Positions 29,910 to 38,406 of a stretch of 57,298 bases of DNA are shown one piece after another; position 1 is the first letter of the stretch, and every line of letters starts with the position of its first letter. This stretch comes from Deltaproteobacteria bacterium (GTDB lineage Bacteria; Myxococcota_A; UBA796; UBA2385): assembly GCA_016792625.1 (NCBI GenBank), contig JAEUKK010000191.1, positions 1-57,298 of the forward strand. Direction: 5' to 3'. The notes under the pieces were generated by a model. That model was not told the origin of the DNA and did not search any database. It saw only the letters and a list, made by a program, of their open reading frames with translations. The translations under genes and the position numbers were made by a program.

Positions 29910-30403
29910 CTGCCCACCCGAAAGCCTTGGACCGCGGCCACAAAATCACCCCAGCCCTCGTCAAAACGGGCCGGTGGCGCCACATAGAGCACATCGTAGA
30001 GGCAGTCGTTCTTCTTGGTGACCATCGCGCCGACCTTGACGCCCACGCCGTCGAGCGCGCCATCCCAGCGCTGCACCAGGGCGTCGCGGCCGTCGAGCTG
30101 CAGGGCCTCGCTGCTCAGCGGCGCGCCCTTGGCGATGCCAAAGGTCAGGTGCTTGAGAAGGGCTTCCAGCTCACCATCTTCGTAGCGGTCAGCGCAGCTC
30201 GCGTCGGCGTAGATCGTGGCCGAGAGGCCGGGGTGGTACCAGGAGCGGTCGGCGCCGAGCGGATCCATCGGGCGCCAGCCGTCGCCCAGGGCGCCGAGGG
30301 TGAAGCGGGCGTCGCGGCCGGGGGCGCGGTCCCGCTTGCCGGCGCAGGCGACGAGGCCGAGCAGCAGCAGGCAGAGGAGGGCGGCGCGGGGCGAGGGGCT
30401 CAA
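29906..30403 (-). CDS. Small lipoprotein of unknown function
   Basis: A 165-residue predicted lipoprotein with lipobox LVAC (C20). The mature part has an alpha/beta look and ends in YDVLYVAPPARFDEGW...AVQGFRV, reminiscent of PsbP/DcrB-like proteins; that likeness is weak. It starts with a TTG that overlaps the upstream ABC ATPase stop (TTGA), and its own stop overlaps mlaE. This embedding suggests it serves either the lipid transporter or the ABC/transglutaminase pair. Confidence 0.72.
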   Translation of the reverse strand: MSPSPRAALLCLLLLGLVACAGKRDRAPGRDARFTLGALGDGWRPMDPLGADRSWYHPGLSATIYADASCADRYEDGELEALLKHLTFGIAKGAPLSSEALQLDGRDALVQRWDGALDGVGVKVGAMVTKKNDCLYDVLYVAPPARFDEGWGDFVAAVQGFRVGR

Positions 30404-31200
30404 TCGTCCTCCCCGAGGGGGCTGCCGGCGGCGGCTGCCTCCTCCTCGGTGATGGTGAGGAAGACCTGCTGGAGGTCTTGGCTGCCCCGGAGGGCCAGCA
30501 GCTCGGGCACCGTCCCGTAGGCGATCAGGCGGCCACGGAACAGGATCCCCACCCGGTCGCAGACCTCTTGCGCGGTCTCGAGGGAGTGGGTCGACAAGAA
30601 GACGGTGCGCCCGCTGTCGGCGATCTCGCGAAAGCGGGCCTTGATTTTGCGCGCGCCGTGGGGGTCGAGGCCGACCATCGGCTCATCGACGATGAGCACA
30701 CGCGGCTCGTGCAGCAGGGCGGCGCTGAGCACGAGGCGCTGCTTCATGCCGTGGCTGTAGGCCTCGATCAGCTCGTCGCGGCGCTCATAGAGGCCATGCG
30801 AGCGCAGCAGCTTGTCGCCGCGGGCCTCGATCTGCTCGGCGCTCACCCCGTAGATGCCCCCCACGAAGCTGAGGAATTCCTTCGCGGTCAGCTTGTCGTA
30901 AAGGTAGGGCCGGTCGGGGATGTAGCCGATGCGCCGCCGGCTCTCGACCGGGTCGGCGACGATGTCGATGCCGTCGATGACGATGCGGCCGGCGGTCGGG
31001 GTGAGCACGCCCGACAACATGCGGATGGTCGTCGTTTTGCCCGCGCCGTTGGGCCCGAGGAAGCCGAAGACCTCGCCCGCGCGCACCTGCAAGGACAGGG
31101 GCTGGAGCGCGACGAAGCTGCCGTAGCGCTTCTCGACGCCGCTGAGCGTGATCATCGGCTCGCCGACGGCAGCACGGGCGGAGGGGGTCTCGGCGGCCAT
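30400..31200 (-). CDS. ABC-2 type ATP-binding protein without a neighbouring permease
   Basis: A 266-residue ATPase with Walker A GPNGAGKTTT near residue 43, signature YSHGMKQRLVLSAAL near 138-152, Walker B VLIVDEPMVGLDP near 158, and FLSTHSLE. The IGYIPDRPYLYDKLTAKEFL stretch is typical of ABC-2 ATPases. The ATG at 31200 has GAGGAG upstream; an ATG 12 nt earlier is possible. It sits 22 nt after the transglutaminase gene and overlaps the lipoprotein gene. No ABC-2 permease is adjacent, so the membrane partner must be elsewhere. Confidence 0.87.
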   Translation of the reverse strand: MAAETPSARAAVGEPMITLSGVEKRYGSFVALQPLSLQVRAGEVFGFLGPNGAGKTTTIRMLSGVLTPTAGRIVIDGIDIVADPVESRRRIGYIPDRPYLYDKLTAKEFLSFVGGIYGVSAEQIEARGDKLLRSHGLYERRDELIEAYSHGMKQRLVLSAALLHEPRVLIVDEPMVGLDPHGARKIKARFREIADSGRTVFLSTHSLETAQEVCDRVGILFRGRLIAYGTVPELLALRGSQDLQQVFLTITEEEAAAAGSPLGEDD

Positions 31201-31222
31201 GGGGCTCCTCATCGGGCGGCTA

Positions 31223-32779
31223 TCACGGCTGGGCGCTGGGCTGGGCCGCCTCGGCGCCGCGCAGGGAGAAGCCGAGCCGGCCAAGGAAGCCCATGATCTC
31301 GACCTGGCGGTCGAGGTCACCCTCGACCAGCTTGATGTGGGTGGCGTCGGCCATCCACTGGCCAAAAGTGGGGTCCAAGGGGACGAAGCGGTCATCTGGG
31401 CCGATCGCGACCTCGGGCCAAGCGTGGTAATAAAAGGCGCCCCCGCCGATGCGGTCGGAGTAGACGACGCCGGCGGCGATGCGGGCCGGCACCCCGGCGG
31501 CCCGGGCCAAGCTCACGTAGAGCGCGGTGTGCTCGTTGCAGTCGCCCCGCATGCGCCGCAGCACTTCAAGACCGTTGGGAACACCGACGCTGGGCTCTTT
31601 GTCGACGTTTTTGTACACCCAGTCGAGCAGGGCCCGGGCCGCAGCTTTGCGGTCGACCGCGCCCTCGATGATGCGCGCGGCCTGCTCTTGCAGCTCGGGG
31701 TGGGCGGCAGGCAAGGTCGCGGTGGCCACCAGCGCGCCTTGGAGCGCCGCCGGGGCGGCCTCGGGGTCGGTGAACAGCGGCGCGCCGTCGGGCAGCGCGG
31801 CCTCGTCGAGCACCTCGATCTGCAGGGCGTCGCCCTCGCGCAGCTGCCGCGGCGCGTCAATCGGCACGCGCTCGGCCTCGACCCCGGTGATCTGCAGCTG
31901 CAGGGCGCGCAAGCCGCGGGGCTCGGTGAGCACACCGTCGAGCCGCACGGCGGAGAGGCTGATGAGGTCGACCGGCTCGGCGCCGCTGGGCACGGCCTGG
32001 GCGGCCGCGGCGCTCATGCGGACGCTGGCCAAGCCCAGGCCCGACTCTTGGCGCAGCGCGCTGCCGTCGCTGGCGATGAGGGCGCGGGTCTCCATCCCGC
32101 CAAAAGAGCTGCGAATCCACCAGGCCTCTTCGCCGCCTTCGATGATCTCGACGTCGGTGACGACCATCTCCATCTCGCCCTCGGCCATGCTCACCGGGTC
32201 GAAGTAGGGCACGGTGAAGCGGTGGCCGACGGCCAGCGGCTCTTTGGCGATGCGGGCCTCGAGCGAGAGCCCGACCTGGGGCGGGCGGCTCACTGGGAAG
32301 CTCAGGCGCGAGGTCTCGCCGGCCTGAATGACGTCCATCTCGATGCTCTGGCCGCGCACCTCGCCGCGGGCGACCAGCTGGACCGCGTCGGCGGCCATGA
32401 AGAAGTCGAAGCGCTGCAGGGCCCCCGCCGGGTCGACCAGGGCGGCGCCAGCGGTCACCACCTCTTGCAGCTTGCCGAAGGTGGCCACGCGAAAGCTGCT
32501 GCGCTGCTCGAAGAGCTGCCCGCCGTCGGGCATGGGGCTCACGCGGCTGAGGCTCCACCCGACGTGCTGGTCTTGGAAGTAGATGCCGTACCAGCGCTCG
32601 GCGGCCGGGCCGGCGGCGAGCGCGGCCGGGTCGAGGGCGACCATGGGCGGGGCGGTCGCGCGGCTGACCACGAGCGCGACGCACAGGGCCAAGAAGGCGA
32701 CGAGCGCGCTGCCCTCGACGAGGCTGACCCAGCTGGGGCGACGCGGGCTGGCGGGCGCGGGGGGCGCTGCAGAGCTCAT
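31223..32779 (-). CDS. Transglutaminase-like membrane-anchored protein
   Basis: A 518-residue protein with one N-terminal transmembrane helix (about 20-41) and a large outer domain. The C-terminal transglutaminase core has a complete Cys-His-Asp triad: C414 in RMRGDCNEHTALYV, H452 in FYYHAWPEV and D469 in PLDPTFGQWM. The middle 350 residues are beta-rich and unassigned. Bacterial members act as cysteine proteases or cross-linkers in the envelope. It is the first gene of the leftward run with the ABC ATPase, lipoprotein and MlaEF genes, which points to an envelope role. Confidence 0.85.
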   Translation of the reverse strand: MSSAAPPAPASPRRPSWVSLVEGSALVAFLALCVALVVSRATAPPMVALDPAALAAGPAAERWYGIYFQDQHVGWSLSRVSPMPDGGQLFEQRSSFRVATFGKLQEVVTAGAALVDPAGALQRFDFFMAADAVQLVARGEVRGQSIEMDVIQAGETSRLSFPVSRPPQVGLSLEARIAKEPLAVGHRFTVPYFDPVSMAEGEMEMVVTDVEIIEGGEEAWWIRSSFGGMETRALIASDGSALRQESGLGLASVRMSAAAAQAVPSGAEPVDLISLSAVRLDGVLTEPRGLRALQLQITGVEAERVPIDAPRQLREGDALQIEVLDEAALPDGAPLFTDPEAAPAALQGALVATATLPAAHPELQEQAARIIEGAVDRKAAARALLDWVYKNVDKEPSVGVPNGLEVLRRMRGDCNEHTALYVSLARAAGVPARIAAGVVYSDRIGGGAFYYHAWPEVAIGPDDRFVPLDPTFGQWMADATHIKLVEGDLDRQVEIMGFLGRLGFSLRGAEAAQPSAQP

Positions 32780-32958
32780 GGCCGGGTTCTACACCAGCGC
32801 CGGCCGCGGCGCGCGCCAGCGGGCGGTCATCGTCTGTCCGGGCCGGCGGAGGTGCGCGGGAATAGCAGCGCGGGCGGTGGCCCACAGCGCCGCGCGTGAC
32901 GCTGCCTTCGGGCGCGCGCTTGGCCCGCAGCCGCCCTGCCCGGCGCGAGGAGTTGCCC

Positions 32959-34227
32959 ATGCAAGTCGAGACCTTCGGCGCCTCTGACGTCGGCCGCACG
33001 CGGTCCGCCAACGAGGACGCGTTTGTGCTCGCCCCCGACCTCGGCTTGGTCGCGGTGGCCGACGGCATGGGCGGTTTTCAGCGCGGCGACGTGGCGAGCC
33101 AGGTCGCGGTGAACGTGCTGGTCGAGGCCATCTCTGCCTCGTCAGCCCTGCTCGGGGCCTACCGGGCGGACCCCACCGACCGCAGCCGCGGCGCGGTCAA
33201 GGCCGTGCTCGAGGCCGCGGTGCAGCGGGCCTGCGAAGAGGTCTACGCCGCGGGGGTCGCGATCACCGGCCAGGGCGGGCGCATGGGCACCACGCTTGAC
33301 GCGCTGCTCGTGGTCGGCGGCACCGCGTTCATCGCCCACGTCGGCGACGGCCGCATCTACTTGCTGCGCGGCAGCGAGGTCCACCAGCTCACCGAAGACC
33401 ACAGCCTCGTCCAGCAGCAGCTCAAAGAGGGGCTGATCACCGAAGAGCAGGCCCGCACCGCCCGCAACAAGAACGTCATCACCCGGGCGCTGGGCGTGCT
33501 GCCCAGCGTCCAGGTCGACAGCCTGCACTTTGAGCTCGATCTGGGCGACAAGCTGCTGCTCTGCAGCGACGGCCTGCACCGCTATGTCGGCATGCGCGAG
33601 CTGGGGCTCGCCATGCTCAAGGTCGGCGGCGAGGCGGCGGTGCGCCAGCTGGTCGACAGCGCCAACGGCCGCGGCGGCCGCGACAACATCACCTGTGTGG
33701 TGGTCGAGCTGCGCGAGGCCGAGCTCCAGCGCCGCGCGCCCGAGGGCCCCCAGGCCGACCACATCGCGGTGCTGCGGCGGGTCGACCTTTTCGCCGTCTG
33801 CACCTACCGCGAGCTGCTGGCCGCGAGCCAGATCACCGCGCCACGCGCCGTTCCCGCGGGGACGCTGCTCTTCGCCGAGGGTGAGGCGGGGCGCGAGTGC
33901 TTCATCGTCGTCCAGGGCCTGGTCGAGCTGCGCAAGGGCCAGACCGTGCTCGCGCGGGCGGCCTCGGGCGACTACTTCGGCGAGCTCAGCTTCGTTGACA
34001 GCCCCAAGCGCTCGGCCGACGCGATCGCCGTCGAGGACACCACCTTCCTCATCATCGAGCGCGACCGCTTCTTGCAGCTGATGAAACAAGACGCCGAGCT
34101 GGCGGTGAAGCTCACCTGGCAGCTGCTGCGGCACGTCGCGGCCCAGCTGCGCGCCACGAGCGAGAAGCTCGTGGCTGAGCCCGTGCTCGCCGACACCCTG
34201 AGCCTTGACGTGCTCAAAGACGGCTGA
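32959..34227 (+). CDS. PP2C-type phosphatase fused to a cyclic-nucleotide-binding domain
   Basis: A 422-residue soluble protein. Residues 1-250 are a PP2C (Stp1-like) Ser/Thr phosphatase: GRTRSANEDAFVL with metal ligand D20, VAVADGMGG with D35, MGTTLDALLV, AHVGDGRIYLLR, LLLCSDGLHRYV and GGRDNITCVVVEL. Residues about 290-410 form a cNMP-binding domain: PAGTLLFAEGEAGRECFIVV, then GDYFGELSFVDSPKRSADA (F340-G341-E342-L343 plus the Arg), the phosphate-binding cassette in an apparently functional form. The ATG at 32959 has GAGGAG upstream. The fusion suggests phosphatase activity controlled by a cyclic nucleotide; a partner kinase is not in the window. Confidence 0.9.
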   Translation: MQVETFGASDVGRTRSANEDAFVLAPDLGLVAVADGMGGFQRGDVASQVAVNVLVEAISASSALLGAYRADPTDRSRGAVKAVLEAAVQRACEEVYAAGVAITGQGGRMGTTLDALLVVGGTAFIAHVGDGRIYLLRGSEVHQLTEDHSLVQQQLKEGLITEEQARTARNKNVITRALGVLPSVQVDSLHFELDLGDKLLLCSDGLHRYVGMRELGLAMLKVGGEAAVRQLVDSANGRGGRDNITCVVVELREAELQRRAPEGPQADHIAVLRRVDLFAVCTYRELLAASQITAPRAVPAGTLLFAEGEAGRECFIVVQGLVELRKGQTVLARAASGDYFGELSFVDSPKRSADAIAVEDTTFLIIERDRFLQLMKQDAELAVKLTWQLLRHVAAQLRATSEKLVAEPVLADTLSLDVLKDG

Positions 34228-34248
34228 TGTGGGCGGCTGCCCCCGCGG

Positions 34249-35052
34249 TCAGTTCAGGTCGACGCCGGCGCGGTCCCACCGGGGCACGCCGAGCGCGCGG
34301 GGCCGCAGCTCGCCGTCGCGCGCCTCGCAGCCTTGCAGGCTCATCCACACGAACTGCGCCTTGCCCTTGATGTTCTTGAGGGGAACGAAGCCCCAGACGC
34401 GGCTGTCGGCGCTGTGGTCGCGGTTGTCGCCCATCACGAAGACGTGGCCCTCGGGCACCTGGGTGGGGCCGAAGTCGCCCATCTGCTTGCCGAAAAAGGG
34501 CTCCTGCAGGACGTCGTGCTTGATGCCGCCCAGGTCTTCCACGAAACGTTTGGTCTCGGCGGTGGCGCAGCCGTCGTCGACAAAGGTGAACTGGTCGACG
34601 TAGCTGCGCTGCTGGGCCACACCGTTGATGTGCACCACGTTGTCGCGGACCTCGACCCGCTCGCCGGGCAGGCCGACCACCCGCTTGACGTAGTCATAGG
34701 TGCCGAAAGGGGGCACTGGCAGGTCAATCCACTGCAGATCGCCGGTGTCGCTGCCCGGGTAGACGAAGACGACGATGTCGCCGCGGGCGGGCACATCGAG
34801 CGCGGTCATCGGGATGCGGGTCAGCGGCCAGCGAAAACCGTAGCTCGACTTGGTGATGACGATGTGGTCGCCGATCTCAAGCGTGGGCACCATCGAGCCC
34901 GAGGGGATGCGGAAGGGCTCGAAGACCATGCTCCGGATGAGGAGCAGCCCGAGCAGCATGGGACCCCAGCTCTTCACCAGCTCCATCCCGTGGGACTTGA
35001 GCTCGCTCCCCGCGGAGGCGGACTTGCTCGGCTGCGCTTCGGGGGCGTCCAT
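34249..35052 (-). CDS. lepB: Signal peptidase I (second of two tandem copies)
   Basis: A 267-residue membrane serine protease removing Sec/Tat signal peptides. One membrane segment near 28-44 is followed by the catalytic S53 in IPSGSMVPTL, K123 in YDYVKRVVGLPGE, and the box E motif MGDNRDHSADSRVWGFVP. Between Lys and box E there is an insertion with GCATAETKRFVEDLGG. It is 126 nt downstream of a close paralogue. The N-terminus is longer than in the paralogue (MDAPEAQPSKSASAG). Confidence 0.93.
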   Translation of the reverse strand: MDAPEAQPSKSASAGSELKSHGMELVKSWGPMLLGLLLIRSMVFEPFRIPSGSMVPTLEIGDHIVITKSSYGFRWPLTRIPMTALDVPARGDIVVFVYPGSDTGDLQWIDLPVPPFGTYDYVKRVVGLPGERVEVRDNVVHINGVAQQRSYVDQFTFVDDGCATAETKRFVEDLGGIKHDVLQEPFFGKQMGDFGPTQVPEGHVFVMGDNRDHSADSRVWGFVPLKNIKGKAQFVWMSLQGCEARDGELRPRALGVPRWDRAGVDLN

Positions 35053-35178
35053 GGAGGCTCCAGGGCGGTGATCGGAGAGAGGGGAGCGTAGAGCTCGCGC
35101 GGCGGGAGCAGCGGCGGCGGCCCCCTTTGACCCGCGCTGCGGGGTGCGTCGAACCCGCGGCGCGGCGGGCCGGTGCCC

Positions 35179-35952
35179 TCAGGGGACGGCGGCGCCCGCG
35201 CGGGCCCAGCGGGGGAGGCCGAGGCCGCGGGCCTGCAGCTGCCCGCCCTCTTCGGCGCAGGCCTCAAAACTCATCCACACAAAACGCGCCTTGCCCTTGA
35301 TGTTGCGCAGCGGCACAAAACCCCAGAGCCGGCTGTCGGCGCTGTGGTCGCGGTTGTCGCCCATCACAAAGACGTGGCCCTCGGGCACCAGCTCGGGGCC
35401 GAAGTCATCGCGTCGGGCGCCATAGGCGGTGGACTCGAGCGTGATGAACTGGTGCGCGCCCAGCTGCTCTTGAAAGCGCCGGGTGGGCGCCTCGGCGCAA
35501 GTGTCGTCGACGAAGGCGTAGTCGCCGAGCGGCTCACGGGGCTGGGGCTCGCCGTTGATCCACACTTGGCCGGCGCGCACGGCCACCGTCTCGCCGGGCA
35601 GCGCCACCACGCGCTTGACGTAGTCGTAGGTGCCGAAGGGGGGCACGGGCAGGTCGACCCACTGGGCCGCCCCCACATCGGAGCCCGGGAAGACGAAGAC
35701 GATGACATCGCCGCGATCTGGCACCCGCGGCGCCTGGAGGGGGATGCGGGTCAGCGGCCAGCGCCAGCCATAGGCCGACTTCGCGACGACGATGTGGTCG
35801 CCGATCAGCAGGGTGGGCACCATCGAGCCGCTGGGGATGCGGAAGGGCTCGAACAGCAGGCTGCGGACCAGCAGGACCCCGAGCATCAGCGGGGTCCAGG
35901 TGAGCACCGCCTCCATGACGAAGCGCCTGACGGGGTTTGGGTCGGTGCTCAT
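35179..35952 (-). CDS. lepB: Signal peptidase I (first of two tandem copies)
   Basis: A 257-residue paralogue of the downstream gene. It has a membrane segment near 20-35, catalytic S43 in IPSGSMVPTL, K113 in YDYVKRVVALPGE and MGDNRDHSADSRLWGFVP. The two proteins share most of their core but differ in the insertion before box E and in their tails, so the duplication is not recent. Several lipoproteins and secreted proteins in this window show the demand for export processing. Confidence 0.93.
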   Translation of the reverse strand: MSTDPNPVRRFVMEAVLTWTPLMLGVLLVRSLLFEPFRIPSGSMVPTLLIGDHIVVAKSAYGWRWPLTRIPLQAPRVPDRGDVIVFVFPGSDVGAAQWVDLPVPPFGTYDYVKRVVALPGETVAVRAGQVWINGEPQPREPLGDYAFVDDTCAEAPTRRFQEQLGAHQFITLESTAYGARRDDFGPELVPEGHVFVMGDNRDHSADSRLWGFVPLRNIKGKARFVWMSFEACAEEGGQLQARGLGLPRWARAGAAVP

Positions 35953-36043
35953 GGCTCGGCGCGCTCAGCGGGGGACAGCGATGGGCAGGGCTAACCGATA
36001 GAGGGCGGCGCCCGGCGTCGGCGCGCCGGCGGGGGGAGGCGCG

Positions 36044-36643
36044 ATGGGCTGGTCGGTGCGGTTGGGCGGGGCGCTGGCGGCGCGCCCCTCGCGGGCCCGG
36101 GTGGCCCCCGAGCAGGACCACGCCGCGGTCGCTCTGGTGGTCGACCCCGATGGTCACCTGCTGTTCATCCGGCGGGCCGAGCGGGCGGGCGACCCGTGGA
36201 GCGGGCACCTCGCCTTCCCCGGCGGGCGGGCAGAGCCGGGCGACGCCGATCTGCGGGCGACCGCCGCGCGTGAGGCCGCCGAGGAGCTCGGGCTCGCCCT
36301 CCACGATCACCACGATCTGGGCCACCTCGACGACATCTTCGCGGTCGGCGTGCGGCGGGGCCCGCGGCCCTTGCTCATCCGCGGCCACCTCTGGGCCCTG
36401 CCCGCGCGGCCGGCCCTGCAGCCGAACCCCGAGGTCGCGGGCGCATTTTGGTGGCCCCTCGACCACCTGCTCTCGCTTGAGGGCCGGGTGGTCAAGCATT
36501 GGGTGCACAACGGGCAGCCCATCCAGCTGCCCGCGGTCCAGCTCGGGGCCGACGAGCTGTGGGGCCTCAGCCTGCAGCTGGTCGACGATCTGCTGCGGCG
36601 CTTCGGGGTCGAGCCGCCCGTGGTCCCCATCCTGCCGGGCTGA
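36044..36643 (+). CDS. NUDIX hydrolase, CoA-pyrophosphatase-like
   Basis: A 199-residue NUDIX enzyme. The core WSGHLAFPGGRAEPGD followed by ATAAREAAEELGL is the Nudix box in the form used by CoA pyrophosphatases (PGG...DxDLxxTAxREAxEE). Upstream is the strand AVALVVDPDGHLLFIRRAER. It would hydrolyse CoA or related nucleoside diphosphate compounds; specificity is not certain. The gene is divergent from lepB with 91 nt between the starts and convergent with the SCO-like gene. Confidence 0.85.
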   Translation: MGWSVRLGGALAARPSRARVAPEQDHAAVALVVDPDGHLLFIRRAERAGDPWSGHLAFPGGRAEPGDADLRATAAREAAEELGLALHDHHDLGHLDDIFAVGVRRGPRPLLIRGHLWALPARPALQPNPEVAGAFWWPLDHLLSLEGRVVKHWVHNGQPIQLPAVQLGADELWGLSLQLVDDLLRRFGVEPPVVPILPG

Positions 36644-36817
36644 GCCTGCGGCCGCGACGCTTTTGTCTTGTTTCTTTGGGAGGGTGCCAACGAGAGTGTC
36701 TGTGGTCATGTAGGGAGGTGGGGCATCCCGTGGAGCCGGAGCCGCGCCCGCTCGATCTCAGACGATCTCGTCTGTGGTGAGCAGCGGCACGTCGACAGAA
36801 CCGTTGACCGCCGCGGG

Positions 36818-37426
36818 TCAGGGCTGAACGTCCGGGAGCGTCGGGGCGGACAGCGCAGCCCGCGCCGGCAGGCCACGGGCCAGACGTTCGGCTTCGGCTT
36901 GCAGGGCCTCGACCTCGGCGGCGCTGAACACGGCCCGCAGGCTGCCCTGGGCGTCAAAAAGCAGCAGCGCGTCGTCGGGCAGGGGCACGCCGGCCAAGAC
37001 CCGCTCTTGCAGCGCGGGGATGCCCGGGGCGGGGACGCGCAGCAGGTTCCACCGGCTGGGGTCGGGCTGGCCGCGGACCGCGCCGCCCTCGACCGGCAAC
37101 AAGCTGAGCAAGCGCACGGGGGCGTCGTCATCGAGCCCCACGGCGAGCTGGGCCAGCGCCGCGCCCCGGGCTGCGCAGCCGGGCGCGGCTGGGCCACAGG
37201 GCGCGGGGGCCAGCTCGACGATGAGCACCTCGCCGAGGAAGGCGTGGCTGTCGATGAGCCGGCCCTCAACGGTCTGGAGCGGCAGGTTCGGCAGGCGCGC
37301 GAGGTGGGGCAGGGGAGGGGAGAGCTGCCCGAACAGCGCCGCCACGGGCACGGCGAGCACGGCCAAGCTGAAGGTGGCCCAGCCCAGCACCTGCTTGGGG
37401 CCCTGGATGAGGGGGGCGCTGATCAT
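36818..37426 (-). CDS. Degenerate SCO/thioredoxin-fold protein coupled to ctaB
   Basis: A 202-residue membrane-anchored protein (helix at about 15-33) whose periplasmic part resembles SCO proteins: LPNLPLQTVEGRLIDSHAF, GEVLIVELAPAPC, APVRLLSLLPVEGG, DDALLLFDAQGSLRAVF. The copper-binding CxxxC is replaced by two cysteines seven residues apart (C77, C84) and the conserved His is missing. It therefore probably does not bind copper like Sco1. Its ATG overlaps the ctaB stop by 4 nt (ATGA), and a canonical SCO gene lies across the divergent region. Confidence 0.65.
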   Translation of the reverse strand: MISAPLIQGPKQVLGWATFSLAVLAVPVAALFGQLSPPLPHLARLPNLPLQTVEGRLIDSHAFLGEVLIVELAPAPCGPAAPGCAARGAALAQLAVGLDDDAPVRLLSLLPVEGGAVRGQPDPSRWNLLRVPAPGIPALQERVLAGVPLPDDALLLFDAQGSLRAVFSAAEVEALQAEAERLARGLPARAALSAPTLPDVQP

Positions 37427-38406
37427 CCGCGCAGCTCATGGAGGATGGCGTCGACGCCGAGCACCCCAAAAAGGCCGCAGAGGTAGATGAGCGATGCGAA
37501 AAAGACCTTGCGGGCGTGATCGTCGCCGAGGCGGTCTTTGTACCAGCGCAGCACTTGCCACAAGAAGTAGAGGCTGAGCGCGCTGCCCAAGGTCAGGGTC
37601 ATCAGGCCCGCCGCCCCGACGTGCACGAGCGCGAGCGGCATCACGACCAGCGGCAACGTGTAGAGCAGGGCTTGGCGCCGCGTCGCCTCGTGGCCGTGCT
37701 CAATGGGGAAGACCACCAAGCCGGCCTGGGCGTACTCGCTGAGGCGGTAGGTTCCGATGGCCAGCGAGTGGGGGATCTGCCACAAGAAGAGGATGGCGAA
37801 GAGGATGAGCCCGCCCGGATCGAGGGCGCCGGTGGCGGCGGTCCAGCCGATGAGGGGGGGCAGGGCGCCGGGCAGCGCGCCGACCAGCGTGGACAACGAG
37901 CTGCGGCGCTTGAGCGGCGTGTAGACGAGCACGTAGGTGAGCAGCGCCACCGCGGCGAGCAGGCCGGCCAGCGGCGAGGTCAGCCATGTGAGCACGGGCA
38001 CGCTGATCAGCGAGAGGGCCACTCCGAAGGCCAGCGCGGTGGCCGGGGCCATGCGGCCGGCGGGCAGCGGGCGGCTGCGCGTGCGGAGCATGTGCCGGTC
38101 GGTCTCGCGCTCTAAATAGCAGTTGAGCGCGTTGGCCCCGCCGACCACCGCGATGGTGCCGCCGACGGCGGCGATCGCGACCTGCAGCGGCACATCGCGG
38201 TCGGTCAGCCAGAGGCCGCCCCCGGCGGTCACCAAGACCAGCGCCGAGAGCCGCGGCTTGGTGAGCGAGAGCAGGTCGGCGAGCGCGCCGGGCGGGCGGC
38301 CGGCCGCGGCCACGGGCGCCACCATCGGCTCCTCAACGGCGTTGACGAGCGGCGCGTCGGCGTCGGCGAGGAGGACGTCGACCGGACCAGGGGGAGGGTT
38401 GCCCAT
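37423..38406 (-). CDS. ctaB: Protoheme IX farnesyltransferase (heme O synthase)
   Basis: A 327-residue UbiA-family membrane enzyme that adds farnesyl to heme B, giving heme O for the terminal oxidase. Hallmarks: LTKPRLSALVLVTAGGGLWL, the aspartate-rich NALNCYLERETDRHMLRTRSR near residues 90-110, then RPLPAGRM, YTPLKRRSSLSTLVGALPGA and PPLIGW. About eight further helices follow. It has a 45-residue hydrophilic leader. It is divergent from the cytochrome oxidase operon, which needs its product. Confidence 0.94.
   Translation of the reverse strand: MGNPPPGPVDVLLADADAPLVNAVEEPMVAPVAAAGRPPGALADLLSLTKPRLSALVLVTAGGGLWLTDRDVPLQVAIAAVGGTIAVVGGANALNCYLERETDRHMLRTRSRPLPAGRMAPATALAFGVALSLISVPVLTWLTSPLAGLLAAVALLTYVLVYTPLKRRSSLSTLVGALPGALPPLIGWTAATGALDPGGLILFAILFLWQIPHSLAIGTYRLSEYAQAGLVVFPIEHGHEATRRQALLYTLPLVVMPLALVHVGAAGLMTLTLGSALSLYFLWQVLRWYKDRLGDDHARKVFFASLIYLCGLFGVLGVDAILHELRG

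Noticed and set aside
31148..32899. Long plus-strand frame opposite the transglutaminase and ABC genes
   Set aside because: Low-complexity Gly/His/Arg/Gln composition and no motif, while the minus-strand genes have complete active sites.
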